Shown here one piece after another: positions 1 to 12,145 of a DNA stretch of 64,000 nucleotides. Position 1 is the stretch's first letter. Each line of letters opens with the position of its first letter. Below the pieces are notes generated by a model. The model made no database searches. It saw only the letters and a program-made list of their open reading frames with translations, and was not told the DNA's origin. Made by a program: the position numbers and the translations under genes. Origin of the DNA: Sweltsa coloradensis (lineage: Eukaryota > Arthropoda > Insecta > Plecoptera > Chloroperlidae); assembly GCA_024449915.1 (NCBI GenBank), contig JAMZAV010004584.1:1-64000 (forward strand), in the 5' to 3' direction.

Positions 1-302
1 CAAAATTCTTGACGGAGCTTTGATCATAGATTTGTCGCCGTGAGTTTGAAAAACTTCGATTAACTTTAATGTAACTTTTTAACTTTTGAACGATTTTGCC
101 ACAAAACTAATGCATTCAATCGAGAACAAAGCTTGCGGAGGTGAAAATTTCAACTCGATCCGAGCCTCCGTTCGACGTTATCGCGAGACATAAAAACAAA
201 AAAAAAAAAAAAAAAAAAACAAACAAAAAAAAAAAAACAAAACAAAACCAGTGACTATTTTTCCGGCAGAGTCAAATGGAAACGCTCGCTTCGCTCGCTT
301 AA
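1..302 (+). repeat. Element B, copy 1 (5' part outside window)
   Basis: Homologous to 27,104-27,444 plus 38,479-38,556 (one copy split by the P element) and to 54,118-54,620. Shared landmarks are a GATTAACTTTAATGTAAC segment, GAGCCTCCGTTCGA, and an end reading TCAAATGGAAACGCTCGCTT. A long poly-A run lies at about 190-245. No coding capacity is visible, so it is a non-autonomous interspersed repeat of unassigned class. Confidence 0.75.
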
Positions 303-566
303 ATATAAGACACAGAGAAGTGATCCGCGATACATATTATTTCGTGTATATTTCGGTATTTGAAAGTATAAAATTTGAGTAGTATTAAGAATATTATAAG
401 GCGTAGAAAAAGAATAACAAAAATAGTGGAGTAAAGGGCCTAGGCCTAATGGCAAATTAAGTGCAAAAAGTGAAACTATAACGTGGAAATTGGCACTTTA
501 TTACTATTTCGGGTACGAGAAGTTCAAAATTCGATGGCTCCAAGGTGAGCTTCTCTGACTTTATTA

Positions 567-1160
567 TTGGATGAGCGAAGCGAAGATTCCATTTCACTAC
601 ACTGGAGAAAAAAATCCGAAATGTTTTTTTCTTTCTTTTTTTTTCTTTCTTTTTTTTGTATTTTTGTCTGTTTGTTAGCACGATTCCGGCTAAACCGATA
701 CTCCGATTGCGATGAAATTTTATGGAGGCCTTTGAAATCTCTGAACTTAGAACTGCCACGTTTTTGAGCGCAATCGAAAAATTATTTCTCATTAAAATCG
801 CAATTTTACGATTTTTTCGATTTTTAAAAAAATTCTTCAGCTTATAACACCTATATGCTTTATCCGATTTTAATGATTTTTTCACAGAACCTTAATTTTA
901 TGAATTTAGGTATTCTTGTGAAATTTGAGCGCTATCGAATAATTATTTCTTATGAAAATTTCAATAATACGATTTTTTCCTTTTTTAAAATTATTACGAT
1001 TAATTAAAAAAAAAAATTAAGTTAATTTTTTGTTTTTTTAATCTTCAACTTAGTAATGATTTTTTCACAGAACAACAGAAAATCCGCATATCAATTGACA
1101 GCTCAATGCACCAATTACGCTCATCCAACAACGCGGCGGGACTTAAGCGTTTTCCTAGTT
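567..1160 (+). mobile_element. Helitron/Helentron-like non-autonomous element A1
   Basis: Starts TTGGATGAGCGAAGCGAAG and ends with a GC-rich segment, CGCGGCGGGACTTAAGCG, followed by TTTTCCTAGT. GGATGAGCG near the 5' end is inverted as CGCTCATCC near the 3' end. The middle is an A/T-rich array of degenerate ~175-bp subrepeats containing CGCAATTTTACGATTTTTTC. Asymmetric ends, a subterminal inverted repeat, a CTAG-type 3' end and internal tandem repeats fit HINE/Helentron non-autonomous elements. No Rep/helicase ORF is present. Confidence 0.6.
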
Positions 1161-1856
1161 AATAAAAATTTAAAATTAATTAATTTAAAATTACCCAGAC
1201 TACCTAATATCAAATTGAGCCTAAAGCTTATTTTATGAGAAATAAATAAATGTCAAAATATATTTTTAAATATAAATACGATTGTAATATTTTAGATAGG
1301 TCTATACTTTAAAACTTGTCGTAGGCTTTCGTAGGTCTACTTTCAATTTCACCTTTACTTTCAATATAAACATAGCCTATCATCATATATGGTCTTACAG
1401 TTGACGCGCCCTTATACCAACTAAACTTAAAAAGCGTATTATTTATATCAATATAGTTATCAAACTTGAATGCAAATGTTCCCGGGTACTAAACATATGA
1501 ATAAAAATAAAATAAATAAATTGTATTTAGAGTCTACCCACTCAGTTATATAACTGATTTTCAGTGGGGGACAGTAAATCAAAGCGACCAAGCCAACCCT
1601 GTAGGCCCCGACGCAATCGACGAGTGAGCGATAACCAACCAAAGATCGATATTTGTAATAGGAAATATAGCAATCAGTGGTATGGACAGTGCGAACACCC
1701 GCGGATCCACGCCAGAATCAACAAGGCCGTTTCAGAACAACTCTGAATTTATTATGTGCTTCGTTGCTAGGACGGCTCCAAAGTCACCGTTTACAAACTC
1801 CTAAGACAAGAACTGATGGACTTAAGTCCAAATCAGAAGTTAAAAAACTTCTGACT
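1161..1856. other. No gene seen; D-type hairpin remnant near 1385-1428
   Basis: AT-rich sequence without a credible ORF. At about 1390 it contains ATGGTCTTACAGTTGACGCG followed by CCC, which matches the 3' end of repeat D seen repeatedly at 39-51 kb. Confidence 0.5.
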
Positions 1857-1935
1857 TTGACGGGAATCGAACCCTGGACCTTCTGCATAAAAAGCAGATA
1901 CGCTTACAACAAGACCAACGAGCCACACAAGACCA
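1857..1935 (-). repeat. tRNA-like SINE head (Lys-like anticodon arm)
   Basis: On the minus strand there is an anticodon-like arm TCTGC / 7-nt loop TTTTTAT / GCAGA, an A-box-like segment starting TGGCTCGTTGG, and a B-box-like GGTTCGATTCC. The acceptor stem does not pair, so this is a tRNA-derived repeat head or pseudogene, not a working tRNA gene. A noisier copy lies near 56,120-56,200. Confidence 0.5.
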
Positions 1936-2077
1936 ACTCGTCTAACAACGACTTTGGCGTTTTTCTAGTCTAGTTTTGGCTAAGACGCCCTTATACCCGA
2001 AATGTGTGGGACTGGGATACCTAGGTCCAATCCCCTGGTCGGGAAAGATTTTGTTATTTCTGGATTGTATTTTAAAA

Positions 2078-2233
2078 ATTACTAGGAAAACGCTATAAAG
2101 TCCCGCCGCGTTGATGGATGAGCGTTTTTGTAAGTTTTTAGTTTGCGTGGGACCACTTTTCCTTTGCAAGTGCTTTGTGAATGCATTGTAGGTGATTGTT
2201 GTCAAGTTTCTATTGTTACTTGTTAATTGTTAT
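2078..2233 (-). mobile_element. A'-type element fragment
   Basis: Opens ACTAGGAAAACGCTATAAAG with CCCGCCGCGTTGATGG after it. It continues with sequence also found at the terminus of the elements at 18,254 and 49,405, including CATTGTAGGTGATTGTTGTC. It stops where element A2 begins, so it is a truncated terminus abutting A2. Confidence 0.55.
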
Positions 2234-2990
2234 AACTAGGAAAACGCTTAAGTCCCGCCGCGTTGTTGGATGAGCGAAATTGGTGCATTGAGCTGCCATG
2301 TGTTATGCGGATTTTCTGTTGTTTTGTGAAAAAATTCTTACTAAATTGAAGTTTTTTTTTTAAATTTAATTTAATTTAAAAAAAATTAACTAAATTTTTT
2401 TTTTAACTAATCGCAATTTTAAAAAGAAAAAATTGTAATATTGAAATTTTCATAAAAAATAATTATTTGATTGCGCACAAATTTTACACGAACATATAAA
2501 TTTATAAATTAAGGTTCTGGGAAAAAATCATTACAATAGGATAAAGCATGTAGGTGTTAAAAGCCAAAGAAATTAGAAAAATCGAAAAAAGTCGTAAAAT
2601 TGCGATTTTCGTAAGAAATAGTTTTTTGATAACGCTCAAATTTCACATGAATATATCAATTCATGAAATTAAGGTTCTGTGAAAAAATCATTACAATCGG
2701 ACAAAGCATGTAGGTGTTGTTAGTCGAAGAAATATTTAAAAAATTGAAAAAAATCGTAAAACTGCGATATTCATGATAAATAATTTTCCGATTTGGCTAA
2801 AAAACGTGGCAGTTCTAAGTTCAGAGATTTCGAAGACCTCCATAAAATTTCATTGCAATCGGAGTATCGGTTTAGCCGGAATCGTGTTAACAAACAGACA
2901 AAAAGACAAAAAAAAAAGAAAGAAAAAAAAACATTCCGGATTTTTTTCTCCAGTGTAGAAAAATGGAATCTTCGCTTCGCTCATCCAATT
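2234..2990 (-). mobile_element. Helitron/Helentron-like element A2
   Basis: Reverse-orientation A copy. On the plus strand it begins ACTAGGAAAACGCTTAAGTC and ends CTTCGCTTCGCTCATCCAAT. It carries the internal AAAATCGTAAAATTGCGA-type subrepeats. Short frames inside it are AT-rich shadows. Confidence 0.6.
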
Positions 2991-3089
2991 AAACATGTTT
3001 TGAAATGCATATAACGCAGTGTATAGTCTATCATCTGTGACAATACTATGGAAAACATAGCCAGTAAGAAAAACGTGTTAAGATTGCAA

Positions 3090-3485
3090 GGTTTGCTCAA
3101 TATCCGAGCGGAATGTGGAGGTACCTTGATCGTGCAAGATTCGATACACCTTGGGCACTGCATTTTCACGGCCGGGAAATTAACAAACCAAAAATATTTT
3201 TTCAAAAACAACAATTGTTTTTAAAATAGCTCCTACACATTAGCAGCCTATTTTTCAATTTGTTACTTCTTGTAGGTTTAAATCGCAACGAACCTAGCTG
3301 ATTTTGTTAACAGTTCTCAGTAAACTTGTACCGGATGCCTGTCTAAAATTTCAGCTCAATCTGTTTAGCGATTCGGCTGATTTTCGACGTACACACACGC
3401 ACGCACACAGACTCACAGAATGAGCGCCGGGTTTGAGTTGAATGGAGACACTCAGTCGCTTCACTCCCTCGTTTAATTATAGATT
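3090..3485 (+). repeat. Interspersed repeat C
   Basis: Contains ACACACACGCACGCACACAG followed by ACTCACAGAATGAGCGCC, and ends in a TCGCTTCACTCCCTCGTTTA motif. It resembles the non-coding 3' parts of interspersed repeats in many invertebrates, but its class cannot be set from sequence alone. The second copy is at about 57,360-57,760, within the duplicated block and almost identical there. Confidence 0.4.
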
Positions 3486-3761
3486 GTTGCAGACATATTG
3501 ATTCATGTTGATGTAATTAAGGATACCTCTACTACATTTTAGTTAAATTATACCTCTTTTGACTAATGAGTGAGAATGTATACCTAAAGCTTGTTACCAG
3601 TGGCAGTACTTGTTTTGATATAATTTGTTGATTTTGCTTGATTTTTCTTTGATTATTTTAAATTTTTCTTTAAAATTAAACTGGAAACGTTGGTTGAAAT
3701 AATAAAAGTGCACTGATAAACCCGAAAAATAATTATGCCATTATATTATTATTTAAGGCTG

Positions 3762-5190
3762 TTGCATCGTCCTCTAAACTATATTTAAAAATTTAAAGGA
3801 AGATGACTGCAATCTTATCTAGATGAGTGAGGGTCTTAAACATAAAGGAAAAATATATTTTGTAATATTTTGGGCAGGATGTTACCGTATGTCACGTTTC
3901 TGTTAGTCATTATATGCAAATTTTTGGACAAAAGTTGGAACACTGAGCAGGGTGTTATACTTAATTAAGAGCGACGATTTTTTTATATTGTTTCTAAAAA
4001 TCATTGCCTTCCACCTCCTTATTAGGAAAAACAATTTTGTGAAATATCGTTCAATGTTCTATTTTTTTCGTCCGCAGGTACAAAACTCTTATTTGTACCC
4101 TGACAACAAAATCGTATATCGAACGATATTTCAAAAATTGTTTTTCCTTATAAGGAGGTGGAAGGCAATGATGTGAAGTAACAATATTCAAAAAAATCGT
4201 CGCTCAAAATTAACACCTAGCCCAGTGTTCCCACTTTTGTCCCAAAATTCGCATATTATGGCTAACAGGTACGTATCGTCCCGCCCCAAAAAATACAAAA
4301 TATATGTTTTTGTTATTTTCAAGACCCTCACTCATTTAGATAAGATTGCCGTCATCTTCCTTTAATTGGATGAGCGTAGCGAGCGTAGCGAGCGAAGCGA
4401 AGATTCCATTTCACTACACTGGAGAAAAAAATCCGGAATGTTTTTTTTTTTTTTCTTCTTTCTTTCTTTCTTTTTTTTTTGTATTTTTGTGTGTCTGTGA
4501 ACACGATTCCGGCTAAACCAATACTCCAATTGCGATGAAATTTTATGGAGGTCTATGAAATCTCTGAACGAAGAACTGCACGGAGGGAAAAATCGATCGA
4601 AAAATTATTTTCCCATGAAAATCGCAATTTTACGATTTTTTTCGATTTTTAACAAAATTCTTCGATTTATAACACCTGCATGCTTTGTCCGATTGTAATA
4701 ATTTTTTCACACAACCTCTATTTTATGAATTGATATATTCGTGTGAATTTTGATCGTTATCGAAAGATAATTTCTTTAAAAAATCGCAATTTTTGGAATT
4801 TTTTTGATTTTCAAATTTCTTTGGCTTATAGCGCCTACATGCCTTATCCGATCGTAATGATTTTTTTCACAGAACCTTTATTTCATGAATTTATATATTC
4901 GTGTGGAATCTGAGCGCAATCAAAAAATTATTTGTTATGAAAATCGAAATTTTACGATTTTTTTCTTTTTTTAAATTACGAATAATTAGAAAAAATTAAA
5001 ATTAAAGTTTATTTTTTATTTAATTTAAACTAATTTTAAAAAAAATCAACTAAGTAATGATGTTTTCACAGTACAACAGAAAATCCGCATAACAGTTAAC
5101 AACTCAATGCACCAATTACGCTCATCCAACAACGCGGCGGGACTTAAGCGTTTTCCTAGTTTTAAAATATAGTTTAGAGGACGATACAAT
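3762..5190. mobile_element. Foldback (long inverted-repeat) element split by A3
   Basis: The left arm starts TTGCATCGTCCTCTAAACTA; the right arm ends with its complement, TAGTTTAGAGGACGATACAA. The arms meet near 4,075, around a short palindrome GTACAAAACTCTTATTTGTAC. The outer 30 bases of the right arm are separated from the rest by the A3 insertion at 4,366-5,160. No ORF, so a non-autonomous foldback transposon. Confidence 0.8.
4366..5160 (+). mobile_element. Helitron/Helentron-like element A3 inserted in a foldback arm
   Basis: Starts TTGGATGAGCG with the GTAGCGAGC motif duplicated; ends GACTTAAGCGTTTTCCTAG. Its flanks, CTTCCTTTAA and TTTTAAAATATAG, rejoin to match the complement of the intact opposite arm, so the ends are defined to within a few bases by an internal empty-site comparison. 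The interior has two to three ~175-bp degenerate tandem subrepeats. Confidence 0.7.
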
Positions 5191-6365
5191 AGTTTTAACT
5201 AGCTTAAAGAAAATATCACACTGAATTACATGAAAAGAGAATTTTATTCCCTGCGTTACCGAAAACTAGGTTTCCATTTTAAGGGATGCGTATTTAACAA
5301 AAATCAATTAAATTTAATTAAAATACCTATGCTATGAAAATAAAAACAAATAGTTTTCCGAAGCGTTTGGAATTTAATTTATTTTTTATGTAATTCATTG
5401 ATATATTATTTTTGTCAGTCATATTTTATGTATGAATATGAGGCTTCACAAAATTAGATAGAATGAAATAGAAAGGCACCTATCGTAGCACTTTTCAATA
5501 TTATTATCTCGATTCTAGAAAATTAATAAAAAAAAGTGTTTTGAATCCGTCAAAAAGGCCATATACACCAAAATGTGCTAGCATTTTCTGCCTGATTCGC
5601 GATAAATCTTAAAAAATCTGCTATGGTAGGATGCCCATTTAGGCCTTTCCGTTATTAATTAATATAATATGTATTAAAAACTATTTATTATCCGTTATTA
5701 AGGTTTAAACAGTGGCGTAGCGGTAACCAAAGCCGCCCCCGCAAAACTTGGGGGCCCCCCGTCTGGGGGGGGGGGGGTCACTGGTCAAGCTGAGTTCAGG
5801 GGCCAAAATATGAGTTTATTGATACTCGTGTATAGAGAAAAAAAACTATATTATTACTAAAATTTATTTCCAAAAGTCTATGTCTGACACTTGCGTTTTC
5901 AGTTTGCATCAATTAACAAATCTATGTTCAACTCGATGTTCAATAAACGACTCCGATATGCAGACGTAATGATCGCGCTCTCTAAAATTAGCATCACATC
6001 AAAAAACGAAGTAGAAAAAAGAAGCAAAAACCAATAAAAAGAAAATGGCACGTTCTAATCTGTTATGATGGTTGTCACACAAAGTTGTACTACAGTCGAA
6101 AAGTATAAAAGTATGGACTTGATCTACACTTGTAGCAGAGCCAAAAGAAGAATCGTTCATTCTTCGTTCGTTCGTGAACTCTAGAAGACCAACGACTGTC
6201 AGATACCCTCCCCCCTAGATGTATTTGTTTTAACCAAAACGGGCAATTTGGGGTCATTTTTACTTCTTTTTTTGGAAAAGTCAAAAAAATTATTTTCCGG
6301 AACAAACAAATAAATGAAAGTGTGGATGAAATTATATTTTTAGATTTCGTTCAACGATTAATTGT
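5191..6365. other. No gene seen; possible hAT-like end near 5707
   Basis: Low-complexity, AT-rich sequence. At 5,707 ACAGTGGCGTAGCGG precedes a C-rich and a 13-G run; CAGTGGCG is a common start of non-autonomous hAT elements, but no partner terminus was found. No ORF with family character. Confidence 0.3.
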
Positions 6366-9300
6366 AGTCCAGTTTAGAATCGAATATCCGTTTGCATTTT
6401 GTTGAGACAGATTTTTTATGATTGATTATTGTAGAGGGTCACTAGTAGATGAGAAATCGCGAGTATATATTTTTTCTATGTTGGGTTCTTGGAGCCAAAT
6501 TTGGATTTTGTAATTTTCATACTTTTGGCGATAACTTCTCTAATATCGCGCGAATCGAAAAAATGTAAATTGTATTTCAATTCATTGTTCAATAGAAAAA
6601 AGATGACAATGGTTAGATTTGGTTTATAGTTGAAATGTACAGTCACAGACAAAAGTTCTGATAACATTTGTTTAGTTTACAATACACGACCTGTTCCTAA
6701 TGTGGAAATTTTTTGCGAATTATTCATTTGGAACTATAATTCACGAAATCTAATTAAGTATCTTTTGAATGGACTAGCGTTTTTGTATCTTTAAACTATG
6801 GAAAATAGGGGTGGTTTAGAAATCTCGTCGATTTTGAGCAAGAGATTTTATGCTGCGAAATCTCAAATCTGTGTATCTTTTGAGAGGTTTGGTAGTATTC
6901 AAGAAGGCGGTGGAACTCTTTTAGCAAAGTGATTGTTGTAAAAAGAAAGTTGAATGATGGATGGTAATGAATACGGGAGGAAAATGGATTTAAATGTGAA
7001 ATAGGCCGAGCCTTAATTTGGTAAGATGACTATTAAATAATATGTATTTTAAAAGGGACCACAGGACTTTCACTAGTTTAAACCTATGCGTTTTGACCTC
7101 ACGTGTTTAAAATTTTACATAAACTATCTCGCATCAGTTAAAAATACTTATTTTTGTAGCCATAGAGATTAAGTTTTTATTGTAGCTATATAGTCCGGGG
7201 TCTATACGCAAATTTGAGGTTGAACCTTGGACAAATTGCAACAAAAGCGAATTTGGTATCATTGGATTCAGGAAAAAAAACTTAATAACCCATAAAGAAA
7301 CCCCTAAAATCCCCAAAGGGTGGGTGGGTCTAATCATCCTCTAAATGAAAGTGTAATAAAATTGAATTTAAAAAATGAGTTTATGAAACCTAGTATCCAT
7401 TGTATGTAATCAAAGCTTTTTCAAGCGTTTTTCGAAAAAAAAATTGACAATTATTGTTCAAATTAATTTTGTGTCCAGCAGAGGTCAATGAAGGTCAAAT
7501 TTTATATTTTTTCAATGTAATTTGGTAAACTTTTTTCTATTGGCACAAAAAGGGTTTTATGATTGTCTCATTGTTGTAAATAATTAGTAAATAGGCCACA
7601 CTTGATACGGTATAAGTCAATCAGGGCAGAAAAAGGTTATTATGACAATCTGTAGGGCCATGAACCTACGAGTATGTAGTCAAAAATATGTTTACTTACG
7701 TTAAGGCGCACTCAAATCATGTTACGCAATAATGTTATTCGCCGATAGAGGTTTCTCAAGTACTATACATCAAGGCTATATTTTTGGGACGTACCTGCAC
7801 CGCGATTCTCTAATGTCCGCGTTAACGTTAAATATCAATTCGGCGTTAATTAACGATAACATTGCGAGTTTGTGATTCACTAACAAATTTTATCGTCAGC
7901 GGACGTTAAAAGTGACGTCATTTTTAACGCGATCCAAACCCCTGCCTTTAGGCCTGCGTTAAAAAATATGGACCTTATGTTTACGTTTTTTCACCTCCAC
8001 TTCAAATTTTAGAAGCATTGAATAATCGTATTTTGTTGTGATGGCTAACTAAATAATCAATTTTCAGGTTAATAAATATGTTTTAGTGTAGTAAAGTAAC
8101 ATAGATATGAGATATGTTGTTTCCACCAAATTTACACCCCATAAGTAGTAGGCATTGAGGTTGTCTACGGGGAGATTTTATTTCGCAAAACCTAGTACCT
8201 AGGTGCCCGCTATAGGGTACTGTACACTCAGGTACCTCGTTAAAAAAACAATTTTTTTTGCGTTTTCGGTGTGTTTCCAAGCCTCCACAAAACGTGAAAT
8301 GAACTTTGAATGCGTCATAATCAGACCTATTTAGGTACATGACAACCCATGCTTATTTAGGTTGGGGTGCGATCATTCCTTCCGAGTTAAAAATTGGATG
8401 AAAAATGATCAAAATCGCTTTTTTAATTCCTTTGCCAGGTGCCTAATTCAAAGGAGTTAAATTAGCGTTTTTTGATAATTTTTCATCCCATATTTAACTC
8501 AGAAGGAATGATCGCACCCTAACCAAAATAAGCATGGGTTGCCAGGTACCTAAATAGGTCTGATTATGACGTATTCAAAGTTCATTTCACGTTTTGTGGA
8601 GGCTTGGAAACACACCGAAAACGCAAAAAAATTGTTTTTTTAACGAGGTACCTGAGTGTACAGTACCCTATAGCGGGCACCTAGGTACTAGATTTTGCGA
8701 AATAAAATCTCCCCGTAGACAACCTCAATGCCTACTACTTATGGGGTGTAAATTTGGTGGAAACAACATATCTTAGGGCTATATTAAGGGGCTTAATCTG
8801 TGATTTTAACGAATATATTTAAGAAAATCCATGAATAAAATCTTCAGTAAGGATTTTAAAGTGTAAGTTTTGATCCAGGTAAGTCCCAAAATATAGTCTT
8901 GATGTGTAGTACTTGAGAAACCTCTATCGGCGAATAACATTATTACGTAACATGATTTGAGTGCGCCTTAACGTAAGTAAACATATTTTTGACTACATAC
9001 TCGTAGGTTCATGGTCCTACAGATTGTCATAATAACCTTTTTCTGCCATGATTGACTTATACCGTATCAAGTGTGGCCTATTTACTAATTATTTACAACA
9101 ATGAGACAATCATAAAACATTATTGTGCCAATAGAAAAACGTTTACCAAATTACATTGAAAAAATACAAAATTTGACCTTCATTGACCTCTGCTGGACAC
9201 CAAATTCATTTTTAACAATAATTGTCATATTTTTTTATTCGAAAGACGCTTGAAAAAGCTTTGATTACATACAATGGATACTAGGTTTCATAAACTCATT

Positions 9301-10314
9301 TTTTAAATTCAATTTTATTACACTTTCATTTAGAGGATGATTAGACCCACCCACCCTTTGGGGATTTTAGGGGTTTCTTTATGGGTTATTAAGTTTTTTT
9401 TCCTGAATCCAATGATACCAAATTCGCTTCTGTTGCAATTTGTCCAAGGTTCAACCTCAAATTTGCGTATAGACCCCGGACTGATATAGCTACAATAAAA
9501 ACATAATCGCTATGGCTACAAAAATAAGGATTTTTAACTGATGCGAGATAGTTTATGTAAAATTATAAACACGTGAGGTCAAAACGCATAGGTTTAACTA
9601 GTGAAAGTCCTGTGGTCCCTTTTAAAATACATATTATTTTAAAAGTCATCTTACCAAATTAAGGCTCGGCCTATTTCACATTTAAATCCATTTTTCCCCC
9701 CGTATTCATTACCATCCATCATTCAACTGTCTTTTTACAACAATCACTTTGCTAAAAGAGTTCCACCGCCTTCTTGAATACTACCAAACCTCTCAAAAGA
9801 TACACAGATTTGAGATTTCGCAGCATAAAATCTCTATGCTCAAAATCGACGAGATTTCTAAACCACCCCTATTTTCCATAGTTTTAAAGATACAAAACGC
9901 TAGTCCATTCAAAAGATACGTAATTAGATTTCATGAATTATAGTTCCAAATGAATAATTCGCAAAAAACTTTCCACATTAGGAACAGGTCGTGTATTGTA
10001 AACTAAACACATGTTATCAGAACTTTTGTCAGTGATGTACATTTCAACTATAAACTAAATCTAACTGTTGTTATCTTATTTCTATTGAACAATCAAATGG
10101 AAATGCAATTTAAATTTTTTCGATTCGCGCGATATTGGAGAAGTTATCGCCAAAAGTATGAAAATTACAAAATCCAAATTTGGCTCCAAGAAACCCAACA
10201 TAGAAAAAATATATACTCGCGAATTCTCATCTACTAGTGACCCTCTACAATAATCAATCATAAAAAATCTGTCTCAACAAAATGCAAACGGATATTCGAT
10301 TCTAAACTGGACTA
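6366..10314. repeat. ~3.9 kb near-palindrome (giant foldback element)
   Basis: The left arm (6,366-~8,430) is repeated inverted at ~8,455-10,314. The outer boundary is marked by TAGTCCAGTTTAGAATCGAA and its complement ending at 10,314. The centre near 8,442 contains GATCATTCCTTCCGAGTTAA and its complement. The arms differ by scattered substitutions, small indels and one replaced block (7,795-8,085 against 8,776-8,880). ORFs here appear in both orientations as mirror shadows, and no transposase motif is seen. Confidence 0.85.
7795..8085. repeat. Left-arm-specific segment of the palindrome
   Basis: About 290 bases that do not match the corresponding ~105 bases of the right arm. The segment is rich in inverted copies of GCGTTA/TAACGC, for example GTCCGCGTTAACGTTAA and GTGACGTCATTTTTAACGC, so it may be a small secondary foldback insertion. 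Confidence 0.45.
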
Positions 10315-10410
10315 AAAAAAAAAAACTATTGAAAAATTCAGAGATGCACCCCCGTAACCCGCACCCACCACTGGCCAACAAGTGGATGTCTACTCCAAAA
10401 TAATCAACCT

Positions 10411-11015
10411 ATTGATGACCGTAGCGAGCGAAGCGAAGATTCCATTCTACTACACTGGAGAAAAAAATCCGGAATGTTTTTCTTTTTTAATTTTTTTCTG
10501 TTTGTATTTTTGTGTGTTCGTTAACACGATTCCGGCTAAATTGATACTCCAACTACAATAAAATTTTCTGAAGGCCTTTGAAATCTCTGAACGTAGAACT
10601 GCCACGATTTTGAGCGAAATCAAAAATTATTTCTCATGAAAATCGCAATTTTACGATTTTTTTCGTTTTTTAATAAAATTCTTCGACTTATAACACATAC
10701 ATGCTTTATCCGATTGTAATGATTTTTTCACAGAACCTTAATTTTATGAATTAATATATTCGTGTGAAATTTGAGCGCAATCAAATAATTATTTCTTATG
10801 TAAATCACAATTTTACGATTTTTTTCTTTTTAAAATTAATATTAATTTAAAAAAATTAAAATTTAAGTTTATTTTTTATTTAATTTAATTTAAAAAAATT
10901 TTCAACTTAGTCATGATTTTTTCACAGAACAACAGAAAATCCGCATAACACATGGCAGCTCAATGCACCAATTACGCTCATCCAACAACGCGGCGGGACT
11001 TAAGCGTTTTCCTAG
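10411..11015 (+). mobile_element. Helitron/Helentron-like element A4
   Basis: Degenerate start (ATTGATGACCGTAGCGAGCG) and typical end GACTTAAGCGTTTTCCTAG. Directly followed by A5 in the same orientation. Confidence 0.6.
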
Positions 11016-11648
11016 TTATTGGACGAGCGTAGCGAGCGAAGCGAAGATTTCATTTCACTACACTGGAGAAACAAATCCGTTTTTTTCCCCTTTTTTTGTA
11101 TTTTGTGTGTTTGTTAACACGATTCCGGCTAAACCAATACACTAATTGCAATGAAATTTTCTGGAGGCCTTCGAAAACTCTGAACTTAGAACTGCCACGT
11201 TTTTGAGCGCAATCGAAAAATATATATATAAATATATATATATAAAAATCGCAATTTTACGATTTTTTTCTATTTTTTAAAAAAATCTTCGAACTATAAC
11301 ACCTACATGCTTTATCCGATTGTAATGATTTTTTCACACAACCTTTAATTTATGAATTTATATATTCGTGTGAATTGGAGCGCAATCGAAAAATAATTTT
11401 TCATGATAGGGCCTAATCTTTATTTTACGATTTTTTAAACAATCTTTGAAATATAACGTCTACATGCTTTATCAGATTGTAATGATTTTTATACAGAACC
11501 TTAATTTTATGAATTAATATATTGGTGTGAAATTTGAGCGTAATCGAAAAATAAATTTCTATGAAAATCGTAATTAAACGCTTTTTTCGCTTAAAAAACT
11601 TACGCTCATCCAACAACGCGCCTGAAAAAGCGTTTGCGAAGCTCCAGG
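11016..11648 (+). mobile_element. Helitron/Helentron-like element A5, tandem to A4
   Basis: Begins TTATTGGACGAGCGTAGCG immediately after the CCTAG end of A4. It ends with CGCTCATCCAACAACGCG and a variant terminus GCGTTTGCGAAGCTCC shared with the A' element at 51,775-52,545. Contains three degenerate internal subrepeats and a TATATA microsatellite near 11,222. Confidence 0.6.
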
Positions 11649-11649
11649 T

Positions 11650-11820
11650 GCATACTCCAGGTGAGCGTCGTAACTACTAGACCATCAGGACGGGTAAATG
11701 TTAATCTATGAATTGTAGTTGCATTATACATCTGAAGGGCATGGTTAAGATGCTCACCTGGAATGTGGGAGACCTGTGGTTTGAATCCCGGTTGGGGCGA
11801 ACTTTTTTAATTTCTGAATT
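11650..11820. repeat. tRNA-like sequences in opposite orientations (SINE-like)
   Basis: On the minus strand at ~11,650-11,690 the complement of GACCATCAGGACGG reads as an A-box-like segment. On the plus strand at ~11,740-11,800 there is TGGTTAAGATGCTCACCTGG and a B-box-like GTTTGAATCCC. Neither folds into a full cloverleaf by eye. Confidence 0.35.
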
Positions 11821-12145
11821 TTAGTAAATAGTATTATCACATCTTAGACGACATTGAGTGCCAGCAATAATTGAAAACGACACAATATTAATGTTTAATA
11901 TCGGCATAATTATGCAGTTATATTATATTATACAAAGTAAAAGATATTATACATTTATGTGTATTTGGGGTCTACCCACGCAGCTACACAGAAACTGTTA
12001 AGGAATGAAAACTATGGTGTTAGTTCTCCCAAAACCAATTCTTTGTCAACATTCAACTATGAATAAAATTATTGTCACAATAAAATCAATGCATATTAAA
12101 ACAGTGCTTTTGCAATGCCTACATGATTTAATTGCAACATTTCGA
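11821..12145. other. No gene seen
   Basis: AT-rich intervening sequence. Overlapping short frames on both strands lead into the foldback that follows and carry no family signal. Confidence 0.5.

Larger units (their letters stand above)
1..9690 (+). repeat. Copy 1 of a ~9.7 kb directly repeated block
   Basis: This stretch recurs in the same order and orientation at about 54,270-64,000: element B, A1, tRNA-like head, A2, repeat C, the foldback carrying A3, then the large palindrome. The left end is cut by the window, so the true size is unknown. Copy 1 looks cleaner, with shorter homopolymers, than copy 2. Confidence 0.9.

Noticed and set aside
457..885. 142-codon minus-strand frame
   Set aside because: Lies antisense in Helitron-like element A1. 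Its Lys-rich product reflects T-rich runs, and the same pseudo-peptide recurs in other A copies.
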